From positions 43,119,761 to 43,183,760 of the forward strand of contig CM067592.1 in the NCBI GenBank assembly GCA_034336665.1: a stretch of DNA of 64,000 nucleotides. The letters are read 5' to 3'. The notes below the pieces were generated by a model. It did no database searches. It saw nothing but the letters and a program-made list of their open reading frames with translations, and was not told the DNA's origin. Shown here in pieces: positions 21,066 to 32,829 of this stretch. A program made the translations under genes and the position numbers. Source of the stretch: Luscinia megarhynchos (taxonomy: Eukaryota > Chordata > Aves > Passeriformes > Turdidae). Each line of letters begins with the position of its first letter. Positions within the stretch are counted from its first letter, which is position 1.

Positions 21066-24000
21066 TTTAAATTTTGTAACTGGAGCAAAGGTAGAGTTTA
21101 GTCTTTTGCTAAGGACTTTAATTCATCTCTCAGTTCAAAGTCAAGTTTGCAACTTCCTTGAGGCCTCAGGGAAAGGTGGAATTCTTTACTTCCTAACCCT
21201 GGGATATCATTACCTGTTAGATCACTGTGCTGCTTCCTGCAGCAAGATGTCTCTCTTGTTACTCTCGTATACCATAAAATTCAGTAATGAGAAATAATAA
21301 TTAACTAGATCCCAAAATCCCAAGTCCCTTTGTGATTCACGGAAAACATATTCTTCCATGTCAGAAGGTGAAAAAACTGTTGAGGTAAAAGGGTTCAGTC
21401 ACAAAGTAAACAGAAATCCGCTGTGGTTAGGAGCCCCTCTCAGCAGGCATTGTATTTCTGAAAAGTATCTGGGCAGTGCTTAGCAAAGTTCACTACTTCT
21501 TGCAAGTGCTGCAGTAGTGCAGAAACAGAAGATGTTATTTCATACTGATAAATACAACTAAGGAGTTATCAAGTGGTTTTGTCCCCTCTTGAGTTAAGGC
21601 AAAAGAGCAAATTGCATGTGAACTTACTGCAACCTCATATGAAGTGACCTTCTCATGTACTATTCTTCCCATCACCTCCCCTTTGCAGTACCAGCTTCTT
21701 CAGGCACATCCTGTGCCCTGAAGAATTCATTGCTTCCACCACACAAATGACTTACTGTGCATCAAACACCAAACTGTGCACCAGGATGTGGTGCTTCTGT
21801 TTCTAAGTGTCATAAAGATTTACATTGAAAATGTCCAGCAAAAGTCAATTATCAGGTTACTTGTACTGAAAGTGTAAAATAAGACACAGCTTTGAGGTAC
21901 CACTTGAGTCTCTGAGGGGTCTCTTTTCTTGTCAGGATGTCTCAGAGAACATTATACTCTGCAACACACTCAGGCTAGCCTGGGCCATGGAATTTTCTGG
22001 AACACCTGTGAGATCCCTTTTCTGGGAAGATGATGCTGGGGCTGGGGCTCCTTTTTTATTTCAGTTTGAGCAGAAATTTTCCAGGGCTTCTCCCAGGCAA
22101 GACTGTGACCTTCCAGGGAATTGTGAGGTTTAAGAAGTCCCAACGTCTTTTAGGTGTCTTCTAAGCAATTTTTCAGCAGAAAGTAGTAGGCATGGAAAAG
22201 AAAGACTGAAAAAGACTTGATGGGCCAGCAGCATTCCTCAGACAGTATTACAAGAAAGATTGCAATAGAATGCTTGTGCCACTATTATACAGACCTTACA
22301 AAGGAATGTAGACCCAAGTGGACTAGTTGGATTAGGGTAATTTTTCTTTTGAGATCAGCTGGATGGAAATATAAATATTCCAGTTTTATATCAAAATATA
22401 TATCAGCTATACATAGGTGAACCTACATCAGGACATAGATATGTATATTTTCATGCAGTAAGGATAACTTTCTTTGTTGCTTTGTACAAATAAATCACAT
22501 GCACGATCAATACAACAAATAAGGTACATGAAAAAAGCATGAGAAGAAGTTTACAGAACAGCACCTCACTGGGAAACGACACAAATCCTCTCATGAAGAA
22601 AGGAAGGGGACAGAAACAGGAAGACAGGTGACTTTGGAATTGCTCTATAGTTGAGAAGTGTCCCCTGGGAAACAGATGCACCATCTTCCCCTTACTGCAG
22701 AAGGAGAAGTATGCTCCTAGCTTGAGGAAAAGTGAGAACTGCAATGAAACTCCACCCTGTGCAAGTACCTCAGACAGATTAGCCTGGGTTGGCTCCCTGC
22801 TCCCACTGCCTGATGATCATCTACCACGGGTGAAATCCAAGCTAGATGGTAGTTTACTCCATTTGCATCCTTCCATGACACTGCTGATGTACATGCTTTC
22901 AGAATCCTATCATAATCACTGAGAATTTTATGAGCAGGGACCTGACCAAACAGGAATTTTACTGGGAAAACTACTGTCTTCTTTGAGGTCTTACTGTAAG
23001 GAACTTTTTGTCCCTGTGAATATAAACAGTTTTCAGTGTGAAGACTACCTGAGTTGCTTCAATGTCCTGGAGAAGAAGCATTCTGTATTTTTTTTTTTTT
23101 TTAATTTGTGTAATTCCCAATGACCCATAACTGTTTGCATGGTCTTGGACCACTTATAATGTATTAGAAGAACATAGTAATGTGCAAATTAAGTGCAAGT
23201 TTAGATTAAATTGTTTTGTTTTCTTTTGCTTTGACATGTGTGGCTGTGATTAAGACTTCACATGTGCCAGGGTGCAGGTGAAATGACTTCTAAGTGTGTT
23301 AGTACTGTAAAATATGTTCCATTCTTGATTATAATCCCCCATAAGCAATGGCTGCATATTTCATATAGCAGCAAGGACAACCACAACATTAATGCTGTAT
23401 TCAAATTGTGCATTACTTTAAACTAGATGCCTCTGCAAACACATTTAATGTCTCCTTCTTTTCCTGTCTCAGATTGGTGTGTCTTATCCAAACAGCTTGT
23501 TACATGTTACAGAAGTTTTTTTAGCAGAAAACTTGATTCCACCTTATTTACATTGGGGGCTGTCCTTGTTTTCATACCAATCATACAATGCAATTTAATA
23601 GTGCAAGTTTAGCCCTGAGATCTTTGCTGGGTCTCTTAAATGTTATATTTTCTCTTACTTACGTAGCTAACAACTGTTTTGGTGTGAATCACTGGATGAA
23701 TCTCTGTCCATTTCACAAAAGGCCAGCTTGTCTCCAGAGTGCTTCCCCCAAGAAAGTGGAGTCCAGGCAGAGGAATGACTAACCCTACCATGATCTTCCA
23801 TCAAGAGATGTCTGTGCTTAACCCTACCTTCTTCTTAGATCCCCAGTACACGGGTCTGTATCAGCAGCTGCATGACTTCCAAAGATGGGAGTACTGCTAA
23901 AGGCAAGGCAAAGTTTTTCCAGCAATCTTATATTTCTAATCTTCTGAGGGGACTTTATGAAACACGTAGTAAGTATATAACAAAATATATATAAAGTAAT

Positions 24001-26410
24001 AGAGCGGCAGTAAAGCAAATTGGAGTAAGAATGAGCTAGGTTCTTTCAGGTAAGCAAAGAGACTATAAAGTAGGAGGAAATAGAATGAAGGTCACTGGTT
24101 TTTTATTGGAAATCTTGTCCAAAGCTCTAAATCCATTTTCACAAGGACAAAAATACATGTGTGACACGTGAGGAAATGAACTCTCCAGGATGTGCTTTGG
24201 GAGTGCTCTAGGGCAGAGGCATTTTGGAAAGAGGTGATAATGGCCTTAAAAGGGCAGTGACGAGATTGTGGAACTCCCGCTTGTGGGTTCTGGAAAAAAA
24301 AGATATATTTGAAAACCAAAGAAAACAAAAGCTCCCAGAAAATGTGAGCAGCTAAGCTAATTGAAGACACTTAGAAAATGGAAAGATGTTTCCTTTATTC
24401 CTTTTTTTTAAATAGGAGCTTTTGTAATCTGGCTTCTGTTCAAGGAAACATGTATGGAAATATGTCTTGATTTCTGTGTCTGTTGTATGTACTCTTGACA
24501 ATCACAGCCTGCAAAACCTAAAATAAAGAAAATCCCTGGAAGGTTAAGCCAAAATATTCCAAAATACTGCTTATCAGTCATTAGGAGGTGGACTTTTTCA
24601 TGGGTGGGTCCATACTTCTGTTTCCATTTTTACCCATCCATTAAATAGAAGCTTAGGAAATACTCAGGTATCTAACAGACAAAGATATCAGCTAGTAAAC
24701 TTAAGTTGCAGTTTCCAACTTTAGTAATTAAAATAATATAAATGATGGGGAAATTGCCAAAAATGGCCCTAGAGTCCATTACCAACTCTAGTAGGCCCAT
24801 GGTAGACAATACTTTATGCTGATGTAATGTGTGCAATGCTTGGTGTCATTTTAACTGATGTTATAGCATTTGTCTTATGAAAGTATAACCAGATCTCTAT
24901 CAGATTACATACGTGATCAGATTCCCTCTGAAATCCGTATTTCTTGTTCCAGCTAACACTCATCATCTGGAAGTAGCAAATCTGTGAAAATAGTGTATAT
25001 GTAGGTTTTCAGAGAGAGTTCTTTACCTGAATCAACTGCAAGAATAATTTCTTTGTTTCATGTTTTGTTTCAAGGAATCAAAGAAAAACCTAGAAGACTC
25101 TGAACTTGCTGTGAAGTATCTCCATACTATTGGTCACTAGGATCTAAAGCAAGACCTATTTTTTTTTTCTAAGGCTGCTGAGAAACTAGACAGAGGATTT
25201 AAATTAAAATTAGAAATGGATATGCTTCTCTGCAGTTGTGTTTTTTTTTTCCCTAGCTTTCATTGTTTTCCTATTATGTTTATTGCAGCACTGCCCTGCT
25301 CTTGATAACAGTTCCAATTTTGTCCCGAACAGTGATGTGGTCATCTGTTATCCTGCATTTGGTGAAAATTAATGATACCCTAAAGTGAATCTTGCTTTGT
25401 ACTCCACCTGTATTTGCTACTTAGTGCTGGAAAGCATGATTTCTAAGAAACCCTCTTTGAGAGGAAAGCACAATCTAGCATTGAGAGTTTTCCTTTGTTG
25501 GTATAGCATCTTTCTGTGATCTCTGGAACTCACATCCCATATGTTCTTTGGCAGGCATCTTGATGTGAGCTGTTCTGATGCATAAGGGACTTCAATTTAG
25601 TGCCAGAAGGGAACAGTAAACAGCAATAGGGAGAAGGTTCTAGAAAGTAATGCAGTGCTGTTTTTGAAAGCTGCTGTCCAGCACCTCACCTGCTTTACCT
25701 GTCCAGAAAGAGCTATCACTCACAAAGTCTTTATCACCACTGTATTTCCTGAGCTTTAGCAGCTCTTGAGACACTTAGTAAAAGCACTGCAGTACACTGA
25801 AAGAGCCAGAAGAAATTTACAACTCTGAGTCTAGAATTGATTTCTTGAATTACATTTGAAAACTGCAGTTTAGTCAGCAGAAGATTTCGGCACAGAAGCC
25901 ATATCCTTGTCTTTCTCTTCCTTCATTTAGGCCAACAATTTATCATGGCACAAGAGGTAAATGAGTGGGGGATTTCACTGTAAACTTTGCTGGTGGATTG
26001 GTAAACATTTCTGGTATTGTTGCAAATAACCAACACAAGTGTAAGGAATGGAAGTTTAGCTTTAGGCCTGTATGTTTACCATTATGATTTTAAACTGTTT
26101 ATAAGAAGAAGAGTGCTTTAAATGTTCCTGAGGAGATGGGCAAAACCACAGGGCTGCTAAGGGTTTAACTGAGATAAAGTGTTTGCCTTAAAATTCAGAG
26201 AAACATGGTCATTTCGCAGGCATGGTTTGTCATTTAAAACATTACTGTTGACATTGTGTTGTGACACCGGCCTAAAACATTTATGGTAACTCCAGAAATG
26301 AGGTGTATTAGAAGCTGGAAGGCAACATCTGGATTCTTCCTTATCACTGTGTCCTCAAGCAGCTAATTCAGAGTTTTCCATTTAAAATAACAGTGCAATC
26401 CCACCAGCAT
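21066..26410. other. Non-coding single-copy DNA
   Basis: No gene supported. T runs at 23088-23102 and about 25240-25250. Open frames are all under 100 codons and unrecognised. Confidence 0.6.
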
Positions 26411-26446
26411 CCCTCCACCCTCTTCCCCCCACCGTCTCCACCCCCC
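26411..26446 (-). other. G-quadruplex-prone tract on the minus strand
   Basis: The minus strand reads G6, a 10-base loop, G6, a 4-base loop, G3, a 4-base loop and G3. One loop exceeds the usual 7-base limit, so folding is plausible rather than certain. The surrounding DNA is AT-rich, so the tract stands out. Confidence 0.5.
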
Positions 26447-27513
26447 TGTTTTTATTGGAGATGCTAAGATGTGGATTTAAATGTCTTTCAGTACAGCCGT
26501 AGATCCAGGATGCATAGCAGGAGGTGAAAGTGTCAGTTTTCATGGGGAGCAGTAAAACATTGGTGTTTTCCACTAGCTAAGTCACTGGCTAAAAGTTAGG
26601 TAGAGCTGGCTGCTGTTCTCCAGGAGGCTGGGAACTGGATGTGCCACCTCCCACATGTCTGCCAAGAGACCTTGGAGTCCATAACTCAAATTCATCCTCT
26701 GCATAACAGGGGTCAAAATAGCCCTTGTCACCATCAAGAGGTTCCCCAAGAGGTAAGGAAGATGTTCTGGTTTGAGATTATTTTTCTATCCTGCAGACAA
26801 AACTAGGAATCTCTAACTGGATTATATGGTGCTGGTACAGGACAGCAAAGACCTTGGTTCCAGTCAGTGTTCCGAGATATTTTTAAACATCCTGTGAGGT
26901 TTGGCGCCCTGACTTAGGATTTGTAAACATGTGATGTTGGCAAGTAAGAAATCAGGCTTTGCTGCCAAAACAGGTGGGGAAGGGCATTAGAAAAGACAGA
27001 GTCCCTCACCTTGGTGAAAGGGATCTTCACAGCTCTGGTCAACCTCCACTCAACAGCCGTTCACAGTAGCCTGCTGTTACCTGAGGAGGAGCTTTCATCT
27101 TGGGACCATACTGAGGAAAAGGATAAATACCTAGCTAGTGACTACGACAGCCTGAAGTTAAAAATAAATAGAACCATTTTTTGTTACTTTGTAAAACCGA
27201 GTGCTCCAAGAATGCATTTCAGGCTGACATCAGTGTTCATTAGCAAGAGGAACACAAGGACAGATGTAAACAAGACAGCTGTCTTCACCTGAGAGCCCCC
27301 CGCCCCCTCTCACTTATTAACATGCTGATCTGATTGCTTCTTTTGCTAGGGTGGTACCAAGGAGGCTGTCTGGCCATGGTAAACTCTGCAGAGCTCTGAA
27401 CTGCCAATAAATTACACGTCTACTTGAAAAATGTATAATTTAAATAGCATAGACCATTTATGAAGGAGAAGGCCAGTAGCCTTATCCCATATCATTGGTT
27501 TTGCAGACCATGT
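26447..27513. other. Non-coding single-copy DNA, nothing recognised
   Basis: One 93-codon frame at 27011-27292 with no recognised domain. A short C-rich word lies at about 27296-27308. Confidence 0.55.
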
Positions 27514-27545
27514 AATTTTGTGTGGCTTTCACACAAAATTTTGTG
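27514..27545. repeat. Overlapping inverted repeats (two mutually exclusive hairpins)
   Basis: AATTTTGTGTG at 27514-27524 pairs perfectly with CACACAAAATT at 27530-27540 across a 5-base loop. The right arm is also part of a perfect 14-bp palindrome, CACAAAATTTTGTG, at 27532-27545. Three copies of the AAAATT/AATTTT arm therefore sit within 32 bases. No adjacent T-run or coding sequence suggests a specific role. Confidence 0.92.
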
Positions 27546-29308
27546 AGAGTGGGTGTAGCCTCTCTCATGCTGCCCTGAAATCAGCCCTTACCAGTTGGTA
27601 TTTTGCTGTCAGCAAAGGTCTTTCTGGATTGCACTAATGAAAAGTCTGCAGTCTTCACTGTGTTTGTCCTTCCTTTGTCCCTGTGCCTCAAACACATTTT
27701 AGAGGGCTACTTCCCAAGCTTTTGACCAGTACACAAACCATTAAACCTTCTCAGTATCACAAGTGCTCTGTTACTGAAGCAGTATGTAGGAAAATACATT
27801 CCATGTCATGGAGCATCTCCCATGAAATGAGGAAAATATTACTAAACTGGAGAAGGAAGATGAGTTTAATACAATTGATTTGAGGTAGACATGACCTCTG
27901 CCAAGTTCCTCTAGTTTAAAAACTCTGTCAATGAGTGTCTTCTGAATAAGCCAGAGCTTGCTGGGAACCATCTTGGATTGAAAATTCAATTTAATCTTTA
28001 TCATATGGGTGCTTTTCTAGGCTTTATAAATTATTTTAATGTAGGAGTGGCCCTTCAAGACTATGCTACCTGAGCCAGTATTTCCACTGAGCAGTCAGAT
28101 TTTACTTTTCAACTCTGTCTCCAGCCCAGATAAGGGGCTTTGGTAGAAATTGAGTGTTTTCTAGCTGCTGTAAATGTCGGGAGTTATTTGAGTTGCCAAG
28201 CTTACTTTAGTGATGAGCTGATGAGGAAGAACTATCAGTGCAGTTATAAACAATCAGTCATAAACATATAGCTAACATCTACCTAGAACACACACTACTG
28301 ACCTGAAGACACCGCTGAGATCATAGCCAAACCCATTGCAATATGTTAGCAAGAAAAAGACTATTAATTACAGACTGAGAGGTTCAGTTAGCAGGATTAA
28401 AATACGTCTTTTTATACAGCAACAGCCCACCTTAATTATCTATGGTATACAGGATAGTTATATATTCTAAAAGGCCTTTGATCCTTCCTGGAGGGAAAGA
28501 TAGTTTATTTTCTGCTATTTCCAATTCTCTGTTGAAATAGCCTGAAATCATTAATCCTGTTCTTATTTCCCTTTCTTTCTCTCAAAGTTAAGAATAATAA
28601 AATATCTATTTATCCAGACATTTATATATGAAGTTTTGCTAAACAAAAATACATTCTAGTTTATATATTCATAATTTTAAACAGAAATGTATCAATTTGT
28701 GTGTGAATTTACATCTATATACAGATATACCTGTGTATGTGCATATGAAAGTACAAAGACTAATACCTACATACATACAATATAGGTGTTTTTATACACA
28801 CACACTCTCACGTACATCCACACTACCACCCTGGTACTCATAGTAGTCATTCTATGAGAGAAATCACATGAAGAATTTCCATACTAAGAGTCATCTTCAA
28901 CAATTCTCACTTCATCAGTGTACAGTGGTAGGTTAGTGGAAGGATGGACTATTTTGTGAATAAGCTATTGCAGTGGTCTCAAGCTCCTCATGGGGAGAAT
29001 TTGCCTGTGAGATCTCTCCACTCCCTTGCCAACGGAGCCTGTGAAAACAGAAGTTTATCACTTCACTGAAGCTGCAGGTGAGCCCATGCCAAGGGCAGGG
29101 AAGACTAGAGGATCTGAGTGTGTTTAGACTAGGTTTAACAACAAGAAAGCAGAAGAACACCTGGAAGATTTCTAAAAAACAATTATATGTAGAATATTAT
29201 GGAATAGAGTCAGAGGTATAATAGAGTCATTGAGGCATAAGCCCATGGAGCATGTATGAGGTTGGTCAGTTTGAGCTTATGGAGAAGGCAGAATAGGAGG
29301 ACAGTCAA
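27546..29308. other. Non-coding single-copy DNA, AT-rich near 28600-28810
   Basis: No gene seen. The stretch 28600-28810 is very AT-rich, with short TATA and CA runs (for example ACACACACA at about 28796-28804). Confidence 0.55.
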
Positions 29309-30062
29309 GAGAGACAAGTGCAGGGTCCTGCACCTGGGGAGGAACAATCAGCTCAGGCTGGGGGTGACCTGCTGGAGAGCAGCTCTAGGAGAAGGACCTG
29401 GGGGACCTGGTGGACAACAAGCTGTCCCTGAGCCAGCAGAGTGTCCTGGGGACCAAGAGACCAATGGAATCCGGGGTGCATTAGGAAGAGCATTGCCTGC
29501 AGGTGAGAGAGGTGATCCTGCCCCTGTGCTGTGTCCTGGAGAGGCACATCTGGAGTGCTGTGTCCAGTCCTGGGCTCCTCAGGACAAGAGAGACAGGGAG
29601 CTCCTAGAGTGAGTCCAGAGGAGGACTGTAAAGGTGATTGAGACTGGAACATCTCCCTCATGAAGAAAAGCTGAGGTAGCTGGGTCTGTTCAGCCTCAAG
29701 AAGAGATGTCTGAGATGGGACTTTATCAATGCATACAAGTATCTGAAGGGAGAGTGTTGAGACAGTGGGGTTTGGCTCATTTCAGTGGCCCTCAGCAAAA
29801 GGGCAAGGGCCAATGGGCATAAACTGAAGCACAAGAATTTCTACATGAAGATGAGGAAAATCTTATTCATTTTCAGAGTGACAGGGCACTGGAACAAACT
29901 GCTTGGAGAATTTGAAAAGTCGTGTCCTCTAAAGATGTTCAAAACCCACCTGGATATAACCCTGAGCAATATGCTTTAGATGAACTGACTCTAGCAGGAG
30001 GATTAGGCTAGACATCCCCAGAGATCCCTTCCAACCCCAGCCATTCCGTGATTCTGTAATTC
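29309..30062 (+). mobile_element. CR1 LINE fragment (copy B), 5'-truncated
   Basis: Sense-strand CR1, 5'-truncated as is usual for target-primed insertion. It starts near GTGCAGGGTCCTGCACCTGG at 29318 (VLHLGRNNQ in translation). It proceeds through the C-terminal region (RANGHKLKH and FYMKMRK at about 29810-29860, KTHLDITLSNML at about 29941-29976). It ends with the tail CCATTCCGTGATTCTGTAATTCTGG at about 30040-30062. Segment 29317-29591 is about 98% identical by eye to copy A 315-590, although the flanking CR1 parts of the two copies are far more diverged. Frameshifts make it non-functional, and some are shared with copy A. Confidence 0.92.
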
Positions 30063-31289
30063 TGGTGGATTTCTATAATGTAATCACTCTGCAGTCTTGC
30101 TTCAATAATGAGGAATGACTCAGCACAGTTTTTCTCCAAGTGTGTATTGTGTGTGGGATTCCTCATAAGAAAGACTTCAGTTTCTTAGCCTTTAGCATGC
30201 ATCATGGACAAGCACTAAAACCTAGGAAACCCCACTTCAGAATACAAGTTCATATTTGGACACCTGGGTCTTGAATGAGGAAGATGTTTAACACTTCCCA
30301 ACTCTTCTTGATTTCTAAGAAACTAATGCAAGTTCTTGGAAGCTAGAACGTGTGTCTGCAAGTACTTTGCCAAACCCATTAATATCATTTTATATTCCCA
30401 TCACATCTCAATCCCAGTTCAGGTTAATCATATTAATGAAGGTAATCAGAAATATAAAACTACTCATTGATCAAACAGCCATTAATAATTAAACATATTT
30501 AAAATATAAATTGCATTTGTGGAAATTGTTATGTGCCAGTGGCCATTCTGTTCAAAATTGCTAAAACTCATACAATAATTTACTCATTGTAAGTTATTCG
30601 CTCATTTGTAATAAACAAGTAGTTTTCACCACAGATCTTGGCCTGTTCTTCTGAGGAAAAGAGCTATAAACTAGAAATTTGAAGGATTCAATTAGATGCT
30701 AAAAATCAATAACAAAAGACTGAATTGACTCTAAACCAGGATTCATTTAGGAAAAATGGGAGCTGTGTCAATCCCACATCAAAGGGAAGAATATATTCAA
30801 AAGACTGCTCAGGCAAAGGTCTGGAGTGACAGAGGAATCAAGTTAAAGAGACATTTATTATGTGATTAAGACTGTAAAAATACTGGTTAATTTAAGCCCT
30901 ATAAACATCCAAGTATTTGCTTCCTAAAACTGGGTGGTAATGGATCCTTTGTATATACTGTCTGGGTCCACATATACTGTCATTAGAAGGTTCCATTGTT
31001 TCTGAGGAGTGATGGTAATGGAATGATAAAGGGACATTAAAAAAGAGAGACAAAGTCATATTACCTGTAAGAACCAAAATAGGACAGGGTAAATGGTACA
31101 GAATGGCCTTATTGCAGGTGTGTGACAGTCACATTCAGGCCTTCAGGAGTCTCCCAACACCACTTGATTGACTTCTACCCCTGGAGATACTCTGGAGACA
31201 CTGCATCTCTGCTGATACTGCTCCCTTAGTGGGGCCAAGCCTTAAGAAATCAATTTATATCAGTTGGTGACCTGTCCTGGTGGGATAAG
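30063..31289. other. Non-coding single-copy DNA, nothing recognised
   Basis: AT-rich, no open frame above 65 codons of interest, and no repeat family recognised. Confidence 0.6.
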
Positions 31290-31313
31290 TCAAAATTAGG
31301 GTCAAAATTAGGG
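31290..31313. repeat. 12-bp tandem duplication TCAAAATTAGGG x2
   Basis: Two perfect head-to-tail copies followed by TC. Each contains TTAGGG, but the array is not telomeric. It looks like a recent replication slip. Confidence 0.95.
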
Positions 31314-32772
31314 TCTTCCTTTGCCTTCTTTCTTCACTCTTTCTCTGAAACATCTAAGCAACCTAAAGAGAATCAAAAGGAACGTAAATGGAACACAAGG
31401 CAGACAAATCAGTCACATCTTTCACACATGAAGATGAGCCTAAATGCTACGTTTTTAGGTACACAACACTGTAGAGTATAAAGATGTGGGAGCTGCTATC
31501 TATGCAGCATGAAGATGGGAACAGAACCTAGGCACAGGGCAACACCTTGTGATGGTTATCCTCAAAGAAATCTATTTCTTGGTTTGAAATTCATTGACTA
31601 TCCTTGTGTCAAGGTATACAAAAAGGTTTTTTTTCAGTTTAAGACTGGAATTAAATAATGCCCTGCACTACATGAGGCTTTAGTGATAAAAGAGATATCA
31701 GAGATATTTGTCTTTGTAAATATAGTGCCTGAATAGTGAATCCATACTTTACACTTGGGATCAGAAATGTCCTCAGTTGCATTGTTCAGGCACTCTTTTG
31801 AGTCAGCTGTTCAGGTGGAGGTGTCAGCATCACCCCAATGGGAGCTGCCACTTCTGCAATTCTGCTGGCAGAGAGGTTTCCCAATATGCTGTAGGCAAAA
31901 ACAGCTGGCATCACACAAACCAAAGCCATGTAGTTTACACGTGCAAACCAACATGGATGGTTTTCCTTGAGCTGGTGTTAAGCACCCTGAGGATGTTAAC
32001 GTCATCATCTGGCTTAGCTCAGTGCAGAGCCAGAATCTGTGTGCAGCTGCAAGGCATGGCACCAGCACGTCACATTGGCTGAAACGGCTCGCCTGCACCT
32101 GGCCTTCCAGATCCAAACTGGAAAAATGTGCAAGCAGAATTGACGCCTTAAAAATGTTGAATGAGAGCCAAGAAAAAATTCATCTGTAATGTGGCAGCTG
32201 AGAAAGGATAAATAAAATTAAAACTCTGTTGAAATGGAGAAGAGCCTTCTATTATTTCATCTTTGCTTATTCTGACCTTAGGGGTCCTTCCATAAACATT
32301 TTGAAACCACCATTTTGGGGACCATGGTATGCTTTTTTCCTCACAGGGCAGCTAGGTATGCCAGGAGATTTGCAGTAAGACCTTTTGCCATTCCTGACTC
32401 ACGCAGGCTCCCTTCCTCATAATGCTAATAACTGTTCATAACATGAGAAGTTTTGCTCAAGAGATTTCAAAGACTGTGTCTACAAACACTGACAGCAGGG
32501 CTGAAATTTGCAGTGTAACAGGCAGACCACAGAATCCTGTAGAGAGTATGTGAATGTGAGTGCAGGTGGGCTAGCTAGAAGAAGAATTAGCGTGCATCAG
32601 GACCCACTATCAAACAGCCTGCACAGAGCTGTATTTGCAGGTTTTGGCTGTCTCCTGGACTGAAATGGTGGTGATTTTGATCTCACCCCTACCCACCTTC
32701 AACATTTGTATTTGATTTCTTGGTGATTTTTAAAGATTAGTTCATGCTAAATTTGAAAAAGAAGTGTGCTGG
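31314..32772. other. Non-coding single-copy DNA, nothing recognised
   Basis: Overlapping frames of about 100 codons on both strands at 31777-32116 share no recognised domain. Confidence 0.55.
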
Positions 32773-32829
32773 TTTTTTTCTTTTTTTTCTTTTTTTTTTT
32801 TCTTTTTTTTCTTTTTTTTCTTTTTTTTC
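32773..32829. repeat. (TTTTTTTTC)n nonamer array
   Basis: About six units of eight T and one C, one of them expanded to a longer T run. Like the array at 8776-8883 it is a homopurine/homopyrimidine tract, here with purines on the minus strand. It could be the decayed A tail of an antisense retroposed sequence, but no element body is recognisable beside it. Confidence 0.95.

Noticed and set aside
31290..31313. Interstitial telomeric repeat
   Set aside because: TTAGGG occurs only once per 12-base unit and the unit is not TTAGGG-periodic. It is a simple tandem duplication.
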